64,000 bases of DNA from Irpex lacteus (Eukaryota > Basidiomycota > Agaricomycetes > Polyporales > Irpicaceae): the NCBI GenBank assembly GCA_001986395.2, contig MQVO02000004.1, forward strand, positions 558,001 through 622,000, in the 5' to 3' direction. The notes below the pieces were generated by a model. The model saw nothing but the letters and a program-made list of their open reading frames with translations. It had not been told where the DNA came from and made no database searches. Of the stretch, positions 1 to 11,278 are shown piece by piece. A program made the translations under genes and the position numbers. Numbering within the stretch: position 1 is the first letter of the stretch; every line of letters starts with the position of its first letter.

Positions 1-80
1 AGCCAATTACATCAAAAACTGTAATTAATATTTTCGATAACCAACAAATCTAGTACCTAAATTGATATCCTACAAATATA

Positions 81-1850
81 CTAGTCGAGGAGTATGTCTT
101 CGACGCCACCGCCCGTCTGTTCGACTAAGGCAAATGCTGGATTACGCGGATGCGCCGCCGGAGAGGTGCCCACCACGTCGTTATACAACTTCTGCAAAAG
201 TGCGTGATACTTCTCGGGGAATCGTTTTTCCATGTCCTTCAGCTGCGTGAGATTGCCATCGAACGCTTCATAATAATTGTTGCACTGGAACGGCGTCTTC
301 GAGCCACGTTTCTGCCCTTTCAGAATGAAGTCTAAAGCAGCAAATACCTTGTGACGTTGTCAGATCAGAAGGGAAACGCAACATAGACTCAAACAATGCA
401 CTCACAAATGTGCTCGCAAGCGCCAGCAAGACTCTCGGCATCTCATAGTGGACACCATCGGGACCCTTGAACCGCTCGCGAACAGCCTTCAGGTACGATC
501 CTCCATCCGCTTCGAGGCACGGACGTATAACGTCGCAGAAGATAGGAAGGCGGTAAGGTTTGCGTTTATCAGCCGCCCGCGGATTCTGAGGAGAGATCAG
601 CCAAATGACAAGTTCAGTGAACATCAACGCCTACCGGGTTACCATCGGACTCAGATTTGAACGCAAATGTATAATTATAGTCCTTCGCAAAGTGTAGGAG
701 GTCAGCGACAATGGACTTTCGCTCATCTTCCGTAGTTCTGCCATCCTCGATGTGATATGTGGTTTTTGTGACAGTAAACGCGACATCAACCATCATTGTG
801 CGCCACGCATGTGTTCGGTTCAACGGCTCGCAGTGATCAATGAGCACCTCGTTGATAAATTAGCGAAAGAGAACACTTACTATATCACATAATGTACGCG
901 CGTACGAATCCACGTCGTGGATCCGGTCTTCGAGTTCAAGGTCCTCTAGACTGAATGCGGCGGCGCCCAGGGTGTCGCGGATCCAGCCTCTTGGCAGATC
1001 TTCGCCCGATGGGAGTGCGTAATCCTCTTGTGTGCAGAATCCGTAGAAGATGCCCAACAATGCCTGCCGTAAGGCTGCTTGCACACGCGGTTTCTGTGCC
1101 TTCAGCTGGATACGGCCGTTCTTCAACTCCGAGTATACCACATCTGTGTCAGCTGGATAGGTCGTCAAGGTAACTTGGACTGGCGGCGGTGGAGGTTGAT
1201 TAGTATGGGCTTGTTCATGAGTTTCGTCCTGGTGGTGCGGGACAGTGATGAGGGGAATCTATGTGTGCTATGAGGCCTGGTAGACGAGCAGAGAGCTGTG
1301 ACCTTACCTCAGCTGCGAGTTTCTTGGCTAACCGAGAGTGGCGCTTCTCTGTTGTATCATCTTGGTCTTCATCCATCGGGTCATCATCGTTATCAAACTC
1401 CTGCGCTTCGTCGTCAGCGCTATCGTTGTCCGAAGAGTCGTCACCTGAGCCTGGGTTAAGGTCTGTGTTTCGAGCTGAACGGGTAGTGTGCTGGGTTACC
1501 ACAGTCACACCCCGTTGCTGGTCTACTTGCACAGTCAGCGAGTGAACTACTGGGACACTAGTCGTCGCACGTAGTACGTACCGCGATGGGTCAACTGATT
1601 GGGGCGAGGAGGTGGACTTTCCGTCGAATGTAGTACAGTTTGAACGGGAGGAGGGATATCTGTAATAGCGTTAGAGAAGTGGTTGCTATGCATTGATGTC
1701 AGTGATCGTACCTTGTGATTGTCTATTACCACGGCCGATAGTTTGTCGTCCGGCACGGGGTGCGCGCCTGGCAGACACCTTGGTAGGTGGTGCACTGGCT
1801 GCGTCGGAGTCGTCAGTAGACCGTGTACGCTTCGGGTGTCTTCGAGCCAT
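81..1850 (-). CDS. DUF6532 domain protein, probable second gene of the transposon
   Basis: Seven exons read in frame: 1850-1712, 1659-1582, 1525-1308, 1258-881, 847-635, 585-406 and 347-81, giving about 490 residues. The start is the ATG of MARRHPKRTRS, which opens a basic, Ser-rich N-terminus; an acidic Asp/Glu-rich stretch follows. The C-terminal ~230 residues fit the basidiomycete DUF6532 family: a segment around VQAALRQALLGIFYGF, the block PYRLPIFCDVIRPCL, a helix ending LASTFVFAALDFILKG, and a final ...YYEAFDGNLTQLKDMEK region. The family has no known function. The gene runs divergently from the Plavaka transposase and shares promoter repeats with it, so a role as an accessory transposition factor or silencer is an inference. 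One intron (848-880) is only 33 nt but contains a stop and must be removed. Confidence 0.8.
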
Positions 1851-1937
1851 GAAGGGACAGGACCAGTAGCTTGTTGTAGAAGGGATAAGTGATAAATGAA
1901 TGAGAGATGGGGGTTTTCGTGAAAGGGCGAGTGAGTC

Positions 1938-1990
1938 TTTACTGCGGTTTGCAGAATGATATGGAATCAACTTTTTTCGCGCATCCCGGC
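1938..1990 (-). repeat. Inverted repeat, left arm
   Basis: On the minus strand this reads as a near copy of 2474-2524, including a run of six or seven A, the block GATTCCATATC and the block TTCTGCAAACCGCAGTAAA. It lies about 90 bp upstream of the DUF6532 start codon and points the same way relative to its gene as the right arm does to the transposase gene. Confidence 0.9.
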
Positions 1991-2473
1991 GTTTAGACCA
2001 CATGATGTATTGATGGCACGTGCATGACGTCTCTTCAAGCTCCGCCACTTAACTCAAGCTCGAAACATGGCGTAGTTGCGTCTTCGCTCAACTGTAATGA
2101 GGCTACTCATCACTGAATGATTCAATAGCATCCATGTATAATCCCAGATGAGTGAGAATCAAAATTTGTGCTGTAATACTTCAATGAGTGCGTAAAAGTA
2201 GGTATTTATTCCTCATCGAATCCTCGATGTTCCCCGCAGGTGACAGCGTACTCATTAGACTACATTAACCACTCGATTCTTCCAGGAATATAGCATATAT
2301 TGAATCAGAGCACAATGAACAACATGTCACTAAGCTCATGCAGCTGCACACCAATATCTTCAGCTAACTCTTTCTGTGTGGCTACTGCAAGTGAAACTCC
2401 GACAGTCGCCGTCTGCTGAAGCCGAGGGGATAGTCGGCGATCAGCGCCAAAATGTTCTTAACGCCCACGTAGC

Positions 2474-2524
2474 GCCGGGTGCGAAAAAAGTTGGATTCCA
2501 TATCTTTCTGCAAACCGCAGTAAA
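2474..2524 (+). repeat. Inverted repeat, right arm
   Basis: This is the partner of 1938-1990, with only a few mismatches and single-base indels over about 52 bases. It lies 200 bp upstream of the Plavaka start codon. The arms are about 480 bp apart. A shared promoter element or a transposase binding site is the likely role, as an inference from position. Confidence 0.9.
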
Positions 2525-2723
2525 TGGTCGCAGGCGGGGGCGCGGCTCGGTCGGCACTTCATGGCCTGAGTCCCGACTCCCGACATCCGGCTGAAGAATT
2601 GAGTCAATAAATCAAAATATTCTAAGGTCCGATAAGAGCGAGGAACTCACTACAGTACCACTCCCAAGTCCACTCGACTTCTGCGTACTTTCGTTTGCAT
2701 TCAGACGTCCAACATATCCTAGT

Positions 2724-5700
2724 ATGGCGCGCTTCCGAGCCCGAAAACGTCAGCAAAAGTCAAGGAAGGGAAGTGGAAATGTAGTCACCTGCCCTAGTTG
2801 CGGCCGTGAGTGCCGAGGGGAGCAGGGCTATGCAGCCCACCTAGGTCGTACCAGCAATCCAGGCTGTACTGCGCTTCGAGATGAGATGTACGCAAGTGGA
2901 AGGAGCACGGCAAAGGGTAAGTGGACAATCTCGATTTACGAAGCAAGTTCACCGACTTACAATGGTCATGCATATACGCTCTACAGAGCAGCTCTTTCCT
3001 ATGTTTCAAGGGGACTTTTTCGGAAGCAACTACGTCGAAGATGATTTTGGCTGGAGGGATGTTGACGCGAGTAACTTGGACGAGAACGACGACAGAGAGA
3101 AGCGCTCGGACTTAGACGATGCGATGTCTGTTGACGAGCAGAGCACAGGCGTAGCAGCTAGCATGGCGATAGATGTTGATGACGAGCCAGAGGAGATAGA
3201 TGGTGATGATGAGGAGGTTGTTGAGGCATCAGTGGGAGAGCAAGCTGATGAGCGATCTTCTCCTGTCATTGAGAAGTTTGGTGGTCGTGCCGGCGAGCCT
3301 GTCATCTCACCGGAGATTACCACTGTCAACGTCGCGTACGAGGCCTCCCTAGGCTCTTCCTTAAGCACCGAAAATCCATACGCCCCATTCACGTCGAAGT
3401 TGGACTGGGAGTTTGCGAAGTGGGCGAAGTTAAGGGGACCTAGCGAAACGTCATTGACTGAGCTACTTGGTATCGATGATGTGAGTAATTCCATATATTG
3501 TCTGCACACATTCAACTGATTCCTCGTCAATTAGGTCAAAGATAGACTTGAACTCTCGTACAAGAACGCTCACCAGCTGGATCGGTTACTCGACGGGCTT
3601 CCGTCAACACGTCCGAGTTTCGTCCGGGGCGAGGTGAAAGTAAAGGATAAGACCTTCGATTTCTACTTCCGCGACATCATCCAGTGTATCAGGGCGTTGT
3701 TCAGCGATCCTGAATTCGCGCCGCATCTCGTGTTTGTTCCGGAACGCCATTATGTCGATCAGGGCCGTACTCAGCGATTATACCACGATATGCACACTGG
3801 TGACTGGTGGTGGACGACGCAGGTGGGTAAATTTGTCTACAAACTCGAAGTAATGAGTCATGATACTTACTTTACAGACCGAGTTGGAGAAGAAACACCC
3901 TGGTGCTACGATCATTCCTGTCATTATATCATCAGACAAAACACAACTCACGCTTTTTCGTAACAAGTCCGCATACCCTGTATACATCACTATCGGCAAC
4001 CTTCCAAAGGCAATACGAAGAAAGGGCTCACGACATGGGCAAATCCTTCTTGGCTATCTTCCCGCTGAGCACTTTGATCACATCACGAACAAGGCAGAAC
4101 GTCGGCGAGCAGTGTCCCTGGTCTTTCATGCCTGTATGCGGATTATGGTAGAGCCTCTAACGAAGGCTGGCAACGACGGGGTCTTGCTTGCTAGCGGAGA
4201 TGGAGTACGCCGCCGCTGTCATCCAATCTTCTCGAACTATGTCGCGGACTACCCCGAACAGCTGTTAGTAACCTTGACAAGTAAAGGTGAATGCCCTACC
4301 TGCCCTATCCCGACCAACCAGCTGCATTCAGGTCAAGTACTCGCTCCTCGCGACCTGCAGCCTATCTTGGATGCTCTTAGGACAGTCGACGAGGGGTTGG
4401 CGGAGTTCATCGAGGCGTGCGAGAATGTCGGTATTAAAGCGATCCCTCATCCATTCTGGGAGAAGCTTCCGTATGCGCACATCTATCGCTCCATAACACC
4501 TGACATCCTACATCAGCTGTATCAGGGCCTGATCAAGCACCTTCTGAATTGGCTTACCCGCGTCTTTGGTGCTGCAGAGCTCGATGCACGCTGTCAAGCT
4601 CTTCCGAAGAACCACAATGTCCGCCTATTTCACAGTGGAATCTCGAAGCTGCAGCGTGTGTCAGGTACCGAACACGCTCATATCTCCCAGATTATCCTCG
4701 GGCTCATCGCCGACCTCAACCTACCTGACGGACTGTCGTCTGCGCGTCTCGTGAGAGCTGTCCGTGCCTTACTTGACTTCTTACATCTTGCTCGACTTCC
4801 ACAGCATACCACGGACTCCTTGGCCGACCTTGATGAGGCATGGCGTAGATGGCACGAAAACAAGACCGGGATTCCGAACACCAGCTTCAACTTCCCGAAG
4901 GCCCACAACCCCGGCCACTACACGTACTACATACGGCTTTTTGGGACCACCGACAACTACAACACTGAGAACACTGAGCGACTACATATTGATCTCGCAA
5001 AGGATGCTTACCGTTCCACCAACCATCGAGACGAGTTCAGTCAAATGACTCGTTGGATCGAACGTCGAGAGAAGATCTGGAGGCACGATCAGTACATCCG
5101 GTATCGCCTTCCACCCTCTGTCCCACCTGTCGTCGCACGCCCACACATCGTCGTAGCAAAGACACCGAACGAGCGGGCTGTCTCGCTCGATAACCTTGCA
5201 AACGATTATGGCGCCCCGGAGATCATAACCGCACTGGCCGAGTTTGCTGCGAAAGCTCGTCTAGGCCCTGGCGCTACGCGAAATCAGCTGCAGAACACTG
5301 CCAACCAAGTTCATGTACCAAGGCTTCACCTACCGACTTTCTTCAACATCAAGATCACGCATCCTCCCTTGGATAAATACGGAGACGCGCAGAGCACTAC
5401 AGAGATCGTGCATGTGCATCCGGCACGTTTGGATACACGCGGTCGACGTGTTGAGGGCAGGTTCGATACGGTCATGGTTGGTATAAGGGAGAACACGTCG
5501 AGTGAATCAGTTCCAGGTACGCACATCGATTGTACTGTTGCGCGATGTGAGCTTACCTTTACTGGCAAGATCTGCGTGTTGCGCAGGTTCGCGCCGTATT
5601 TTCATTAACGGAGACACAGCGCCAGGACCTTTTCGGGGCCTCTCACGTCAACATTCCCTCCCACCTGGCATATGTCGAGTGGTTCTCTAAATTCACCAAT

Positions 5701-5946
5701 ATCCCCGACCCTCGCCACGGATTGTTCAAGGTGAAGCGGTCGTACGAGCGCAACGAACAATACCGCCTCGCAGAGATCATTCCCGTCAACAGGATCAAAT
5801 GCGGCATACAGTTGTTTCCCCAGTTCGGTTCCAAACCCGTTTCCCCAGACTGGTCCTCAGACAACGTCCTCGAGCTGTGCGATGACTTTTACGCCAATCC
5901 ATTTACCAGTGATTGTACATACTCGCTATTCCGTAGCTCAAAATAG
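2724..5946 (+). CDS. Plavaka-family DDE transposase
   Basis: Five exons (2724-2916, 2987-3480, 3535-3822, 3878-5516, 5570-5946) join in one open frame of about 996 residues with standard GT/AG introns of 53-70 nt. The N-terminus is basic and carries a zinc-finger-like motif (CPSCGRECRG...HLGRTSNPGC). A short GDFFGSNYVEDDFGW block and an acidic linker follow. The central and C-terminal regions match the Plavaka transposases of mushroom genomes: VIISSDKTQLTLFRNKSAYP, ILLGYLPAEHF, the GDGVRRRCHPI segment, GECPTCPIP and the closing region HLAYVEWFSKF...HGLFKV. Plavaka enzymes are RNase H-fold cut-and-paste transposases. The reading frame is intact, so the enzyme could be functional. The assignment is from remembered family features. 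Confidence 0.92.
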
Positions 5947-6093
5947 CTTACTTTCGTGCACTAATGTCTCATTCCAAGGGTGTATACTAAGTTTGTAGCT
6001 CTAAATACATGGTATGTTCTCCTATGCCATGATTCTCATCGTTTTCTAAGCTTCCGCTTACCCGTTCGCCACTTCGGCGCACTCTAGGCTTCC

Positions 6094-6179
6094 GTATGCG
6101 ACGTTGCATATAATATGCATCATATGCGAGCATTAAGCGCCCGATATGCGTCGTTAGCCTCATATGCCTTCGATATGCG
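6094..6179. repeat. Subterminal ATATGCG-type motif cluster
   Basis: Copies lie at 6094 (GTATGCG), 6106 (GCATAT, inverted), 6113 (ATATGC), 6121 (CATATGCG), 6143 (GATATGCG), 6161 (CATATGCC) and 6172 (GATATGCG). Seven copies in 86 bases, absent from the neighbouring genes, fit transposase-binding repeats at the right end of the Plavaka element. Confidence 0.65.
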
Positions 6180-6185
6180 CGGAGG

Positions 6186-8816
6186 GGTTTTCCTGATGAC
6201 CCTCCTTCTTCCTCATTCGACTGCATCACGTATGGCTTTTGTGCGGTGTTCTTCTTAGAAGTGCATTACAACGTGTACTTCCCGAAGAAAGATCTCTCCC
6301 CGACGAACGCGAGATCGTAAAGACCCAAGATCAAGATATGGCCATATTAGTCTCTGTCGACGCTATACAGGCCAACGACGAATTGCTATTTACCGCGATG
6401 TTGGAAGCCTTTTATTATGGGCGACCTGACTGGACAGATGTGGTGGACTTTGTCTTGCAGCTCCTCGCGCATCGTCTTCCGACTGTCGCAGAATCTAATC
6501 GGGTGTTACTTCAGTGGCCTTTTCCTGACGCCTTCCCACTGAGGAACATGCGCCCTCAAATTGTTGGAGGCATCATCAAGATACTCTCCGAACACGTGGC
6601 GCGTATGCCCACAGGTTATACGTCTATATTCCCCATTGATCCACGGCGTGCAACCGCCAACACTCATATTCTATGCATGCACAGTCTCATTATTGCAGTG
6701 GCAGATCTGGACATCGAGTTGGTAACCTCAAATTCGGCTCTGCTCAATCATTTCCGACTCTGGTTTCTCGGGGTAGAAGGTGGCGAATCTTTGTGGGCGG
6801 ACTGGGCTCATATGACCACTATGGGCGAAGGAGACACGCAGTGTGGTCTTTCACCTTCTCTCACAACAAAACCCGTGGGCCGTCTGCTGCGCTTGATGAC
6901 AGAAGCTGTAGAGCCAGCGAATATTCGTTTGCCCGTGGGGGTCAGAATCATCGAAGCTCTTACGGCGTCAAGGATAGACGATTGGGGGCAGACAATCGAG
7001 TGGAGTGCTTTGCCAATGGACTTGGATGTCTCCTTGTACAAGTTGGGCCCATCGGAATCATTTCTGCAAGCTCTACTACTCTCAGAATTCCAGCAGCGTG
7101 TCTCTGCTAATCCAGCACGCCGGTCAATAGTATACTATCCATCGACGTCCCAGACTTTGGCAGGTAGGGTGCTCAGTGCTATCCTGCGCTCAGTGCTGCA
7201 AGAGCAGTCTGGTGCCATGGAGCAATATTTCTCCCAACAAATATCCTTGGAATGGCTGGCATGTATAGTCGAGCTTGTGACGCACAGCGAATCATGCACA
7301 GAGTATTTCATCGATGTCTTACTGGATCACGGTATCCCGAACGGTCATCCGAACTCCATCGTTCTCCTCCGACTACTAGATAGCTATCATTCGCGGGATG
7401 GGCACGGGCTCTCGCGTATTAGAGTCTCAGGTCGGTAATCCGCCACTAAGTCAAAGAACTATACGAACTAACACAATATCAATTCTTGTGTATGTCAGGC
7501 ATCACAAAAGAAGGCGTAGAAATGTTCAAGAGCAGCATCTTGGCGCGATGCTCCCGAATCAATGGCAGCGGCCAGGCTGAGAGCGCCTTGCTTCCATTGC
7601 TTCACTTATGTCAGGCGGCAATGGCCTCCTCCAATTTTGTCAAGATTGCCACTGATCAACGGGAAGCTGTCCGAGACCTATTCACCTCCTTCGTCACACC
7701 GCTACGCTCTAGTATGACGGAGAGCTCCGGTCTGCGTTCCAATCCCATTACGAGCGCGAATGATTCGCAACATTTTGCGCCGCCTACAACGAGCATACTA
7801 GTAGCTGAGGCAGCACATGCATGTCTTTCCACCATGAAGTTATACCAGTATAACTACAATTCCTCCTACGAGAAGGACGGGCCCAACTTCTCAGAGCCGA
7901 ACAGTATCTTCTCCGACGACTTGGTAGAAATACTCATGGACCTTGACACCATCCAGTGTTACGAGTATCGGCCCTACGACCGGGAATCTGCGGATATGAA
8001 ACCGCTCTTCCGCACGTACAAAATCAGAGCAAAGAGGGAGAGACTTACTCTCCAGAAGGCTTGTGGCCAGGAACTACAGGATGATATCTCCGAGTTTGCA
8101 GTTGGCGGGCCTAGTCGTGTGGTCAATACAGTAGACGGTGCCGACGTTGGCAGATCTGGCTACCGTGATACAGATTCTCCTACCTCAGCGGATATTCAAG
8201 AGCCTGAGGGTACCGTTGGCGTCACTGCCAACAAGGAACCCGGGGACGATGTTGATCACTCCCAGCCCCCCAACGTCAACAACTCTTCCGACAGTGACAG
8301 CCATACCAATGTTGACCTCGCCGTCTCGCCGTATGTACCCGAGGATTCCACTCTCACAGGCGATCCTGCACAGGACGATAAGCCAGGTGTTACTACTCGC
8401 ACTGATCATCAAGACAACCTGGTCGCGCAACACGATCCCATGCTCCGAACGTCGGATACAGATGTTGCCGACGTTGCTGAGCAAGACGAGATACAATCTG
8501 TGCAAGCGAATATCCACGAGCGTGAGAGCAGCGCTCGCGTCGCCCCTACTACGAGTCCGCCAACAATATCGACAACTTCGAGCCCTCCAACTTAATCACA
8601 TCTTTCGACATCGGCAGCCATATCGACGCCGACGCTGCGGCCTTACCGCACGCACCTAGGGATGATGCTCACGAAGGCAGGCCTGCACAGCTAGTCGACG
8701 ATACTCCGTCGGGTGCTACTGCTCGCTCGGATGACCAAGATGGCCGGGTTGCGCAACACGATTCCATATCCGAAACGTCGTCGATACGTGCTAATGATGC
8801 TGCTGAGAGTTGAGAT
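6186..8816 (+). pseudogene. DUF6535 family gene, 5' truncated at the transposon end
   Basis: The reading frame (6239-7430, intron 7431-7498, then 7499-8595) matches the C-terminal two thirds of the DUF6535 proteins at 39535-42736 and 60172-62961, for example QDQDMAILVSVDAIQANDEL and the SIFSDDLVEILM block. The N-terminal four-helix membrane domain, present in all three full-length relatives, is missing. A weak match (PPSSSFDCITYGFC) sits in another frame just after the transposon end, so a frameshift also separates the remnant's start. The 3' end carries two tandem copies of a Pro/Asp-rich tail segment (8262-8520 and about 8562-8812); the second lies in a shifted frame after the stop at 8595. 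The family has no known function. I judge it inactive, although a shortened soluble product cannot be excluded. Confidence 0.8.
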
Positions 8817-9927
8817 ACAGCCTGATACAAGGTCTATCATCCGCTCTGCTGCCAAATCTGACTGACTCTCTTTTGATCCGTAGGGACAGCTTGTATAGGG
8901 GAGCATGTACTTCTGACAGAGACGGAAGTGAACCATTAGCACATATATTTGCAGTACTAGTAGCATACGGACATGTTATAATGCGATATCTTCTACGTAG
9001 GACTTAGGACTGGGCAGTCGTGTCAAGATCTCTTTGTAGGCCATAATTCGCGTTCCTTACGTGCATTCTCGGAGATTCATCTCGTGAATTAAGTCTTCGC
9101 ATCCTTGATGCGAGTAAGTTGACCTTCAGTATTTTCGCGTATGCTTTGGTGCCAAACGTATTTGATCGTGAAAGCTTGGTAGAGGGCTCGCTACGTATGC
9201 AATAGATGACTTAGACTTTCGCAGAGCTGACTCTAGCTGGAAGGCCGCAACTTTGTGACAACAATAGCACCGCGAGCAGCTACTTACTCAGTAACAGCGA
9301 AGCAAAGGTGAAAGGTTGAGGGCGCACCTTTATAAATCAGTTATCCGTGCTCGCAAATCGAGGTCTCCTTCAAGTTCTGGAGTCAGATGCAATGAATAGT
9401 CTCGGAATAGGGCACAAAAGACGCTTTCCACGGCCTGAATTCGGGTGCTACAGATCTAGAGAGGGACTGAAGGCGGCCTTCGGGAGCCCCGTGTACATCT
9501 GTCACACCCAAATGAGCGAGATGCGGGAAAGTTACGTTCAAGTTGCGAGTACACCGGGTAAAGCCTGATCATTGAAACTTGAAGCTTGAAGCTTGAAGAC
9601 CGGAAGCGGCATGAGCGTCGTAGGGTAATAGTCGAATGAAGCTGAGGCCAGCAAACTTTGGTGTGCTTGCGGGTGTGGCATAGCATGACTGGTACTGAAG
9701 TTGGTGGACAGCTTGCAATTGGGTTTGAACGTCTCGGACGTACCCTCTGGCTCGACCGACTGATCTACGATTTGATACTTAGTCCGAGTTCCATCTTCTA
9801 ATAAAATCTCCTTGTTTCGCGGGTGATATCTCGTCTTCTCCGGTATAAATTCCATAACCATATTGGACTGGCAGTACTTATGTAGGGTATATGGCGTTGA
9901 TACACGAGTATGTGTGAAGAGGAATAA
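8817..9927. other. Intergenic region, no gene seen
   Basis: Only short unsupported reading frames are present. Three head-to-tail CTTGAAG units occur near 9575-9598. No RNA gene or transposon end was recognised. Confidence 0.6.
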
Positions 9928-10941
9928 TTAGTTAAGTAAATCCACGATGACTGCACAGTCACTATTCGGCATAGCAGCATTCACGCTGACCCTTTCATGC
10001 GAACTTTCCGGAGGTGTGACCCACGTCCCGTACGCCTCATGTATATGCCCAAAGACATGAAGTCGGACGCCATTGAGATCTTCGCTGGAGAGACGTTCCG
10101 CAAGAGTTGGGCATCCAGCTCGCTTCTGCCGTTTTGTCTCGTCACAGATGCCGTATGGAGGAGTGTGCGTTAGTAGTATCTCGGTAGATGAGGGTATGCG
10201 GGAGTAGATGGCTTGAGCTTCCGCAGAGCCTTCGTACTGAAACGAGCCCAGCTCGTATCTGGGTACTCCCTGCGAACTACGGTGTGAGATCGCGAGTACA
10301 TAATTCCTGAGAGAGAGTATACATACAGGTGAGCCGTAGACTTCCCAAGTTCTGCCACTCTTGGTTGTGAAGCGATAGGATTCATATTGGAGATATTTCA
10401 GGTGCTTGTGGTTTTTCAGCAGTTTACAAGCCTGTTGATATTCCTGAGGGCACGTTGAGCACAGCTACTTTGTGTATTGTAGGACAAACACTACCTTCTC
10501 AGGAATGCCACCGCCGACCTTCTTGGCCATTGGTCCGCCCTCGATCCAATCGGTATCCAGACATATCTACTACATGTTCAGTTCGCGGAGAACATACAGT
10601 GGTGACATTGCACGTACATCATGGTTCCCTGCTATTATACTATCGTAGGCAATCAGTCAAGACGACTTAAAGACGTAGCGAATGGTAACGTACATCTTCG
10701 TCGCGTGGGGTAACTTATTGAGCCACTTTAACGTCTTCTCTAACTGTTTCGGCGTGCCCCAAGCGGAAAGGTCTCCCGAATGCAGGAGTACATCTCCTGG
10801 AGGTACCTCGTATATGACGGAGTGAGTGTCCGAGATGCAGACGAACCTCGTCCACGCTGATCCAGGGTGAGGGGGAGGATGATCTATGTCATACGCAGTG
10901 TACACTCTGTGAGTCGCAGACTCGGATGTTGGGAGTGCCAT
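9928..10941 (-). CDS. Calcineurin-like metallophosphoesterase (MPPED type)
   Basis: The start is the ATG of MALPTSESATHRVY. Exons joined by eye give the metallophosphoesterase motifs in order: CISDTHS (metal-binding Asp and His), GDVLLHSGDLS, IIIAGNHD after an intron, LTHTPPYGICDE and FGHIHEAYG. The last exon ends ...CAVIVDLLN with the stop at 9928-9930. This motif set is that of the MPPED1/MPPED2 group, small metal-dependent phosphodiesterases whose physiological substrate is generally unclear. At least four short introns interrupt the gene. It is divergent from the glutamyl-tRNA synthetase gene. A decayed copy of its 3' end lies at about 39210-39427. Confidence 0.85.
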
Positions 10942-11278
10942 GGCCGTCGTCGTCGACCTACGGAGGTGGTAAGCTACTCAGAGCTACGTATGATGTTGAT
11001 GGATGTAGCAGAGGGGATAACCCCGCAGTATTGCACTGGTTACAGCCATAAGTAGTCGGAATCCAAGTACATGGCATGGCCACTTCACTGCGGTGTGGGC
11101 GATAGTATTGGGACCCCGAACACTTTAATTAGGAGAGCGCGCATTTAGACCGATACCTTCAAGTCCATCGATTTTGGTCTTGACCATTTTCTTACCTGAC
11201 TCGACCATGTAAGTCGTATGAATATGAAAGCCCTGCACCTGAAGTTTTACTGAAACTTACACTTGAACACAGACTACC
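10942..11278. promoter_or_regulatory. Shared divergent promoter, phosphoesterase and GluRS
   Basis: Only 337 bp separate the two start codons, so both promoters must lie here. No TATA box was recognised. Confidence 0.6.

Larger units (their letters stand above)
1..6182. mobile_element. Plavaka-type DNA transposon, left end outside window
   Basis: The element contains a complete Plavaka transposase gene (2724-5946, plus) and a divergent DUF6532 gene (81-1850, minus). Between them lies an inverted repeat with one arm upstream of each gene. After the transposase stop, positions 6094-6179 hold seven copies of a short motif around ATATGCG in both orientations, which resembles the subterminal repeats that DNA transposases bind. 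Homology to a DUF6535 gene begins a few bases later, so the right end is placed near 6182. No such motif cluster is present in bases 1-80, so the left end must lie upstream of the window. The boundary is inferred; terminal inverted repeats and a target-site duplication cannot be tested here. Confidence 0.75.
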
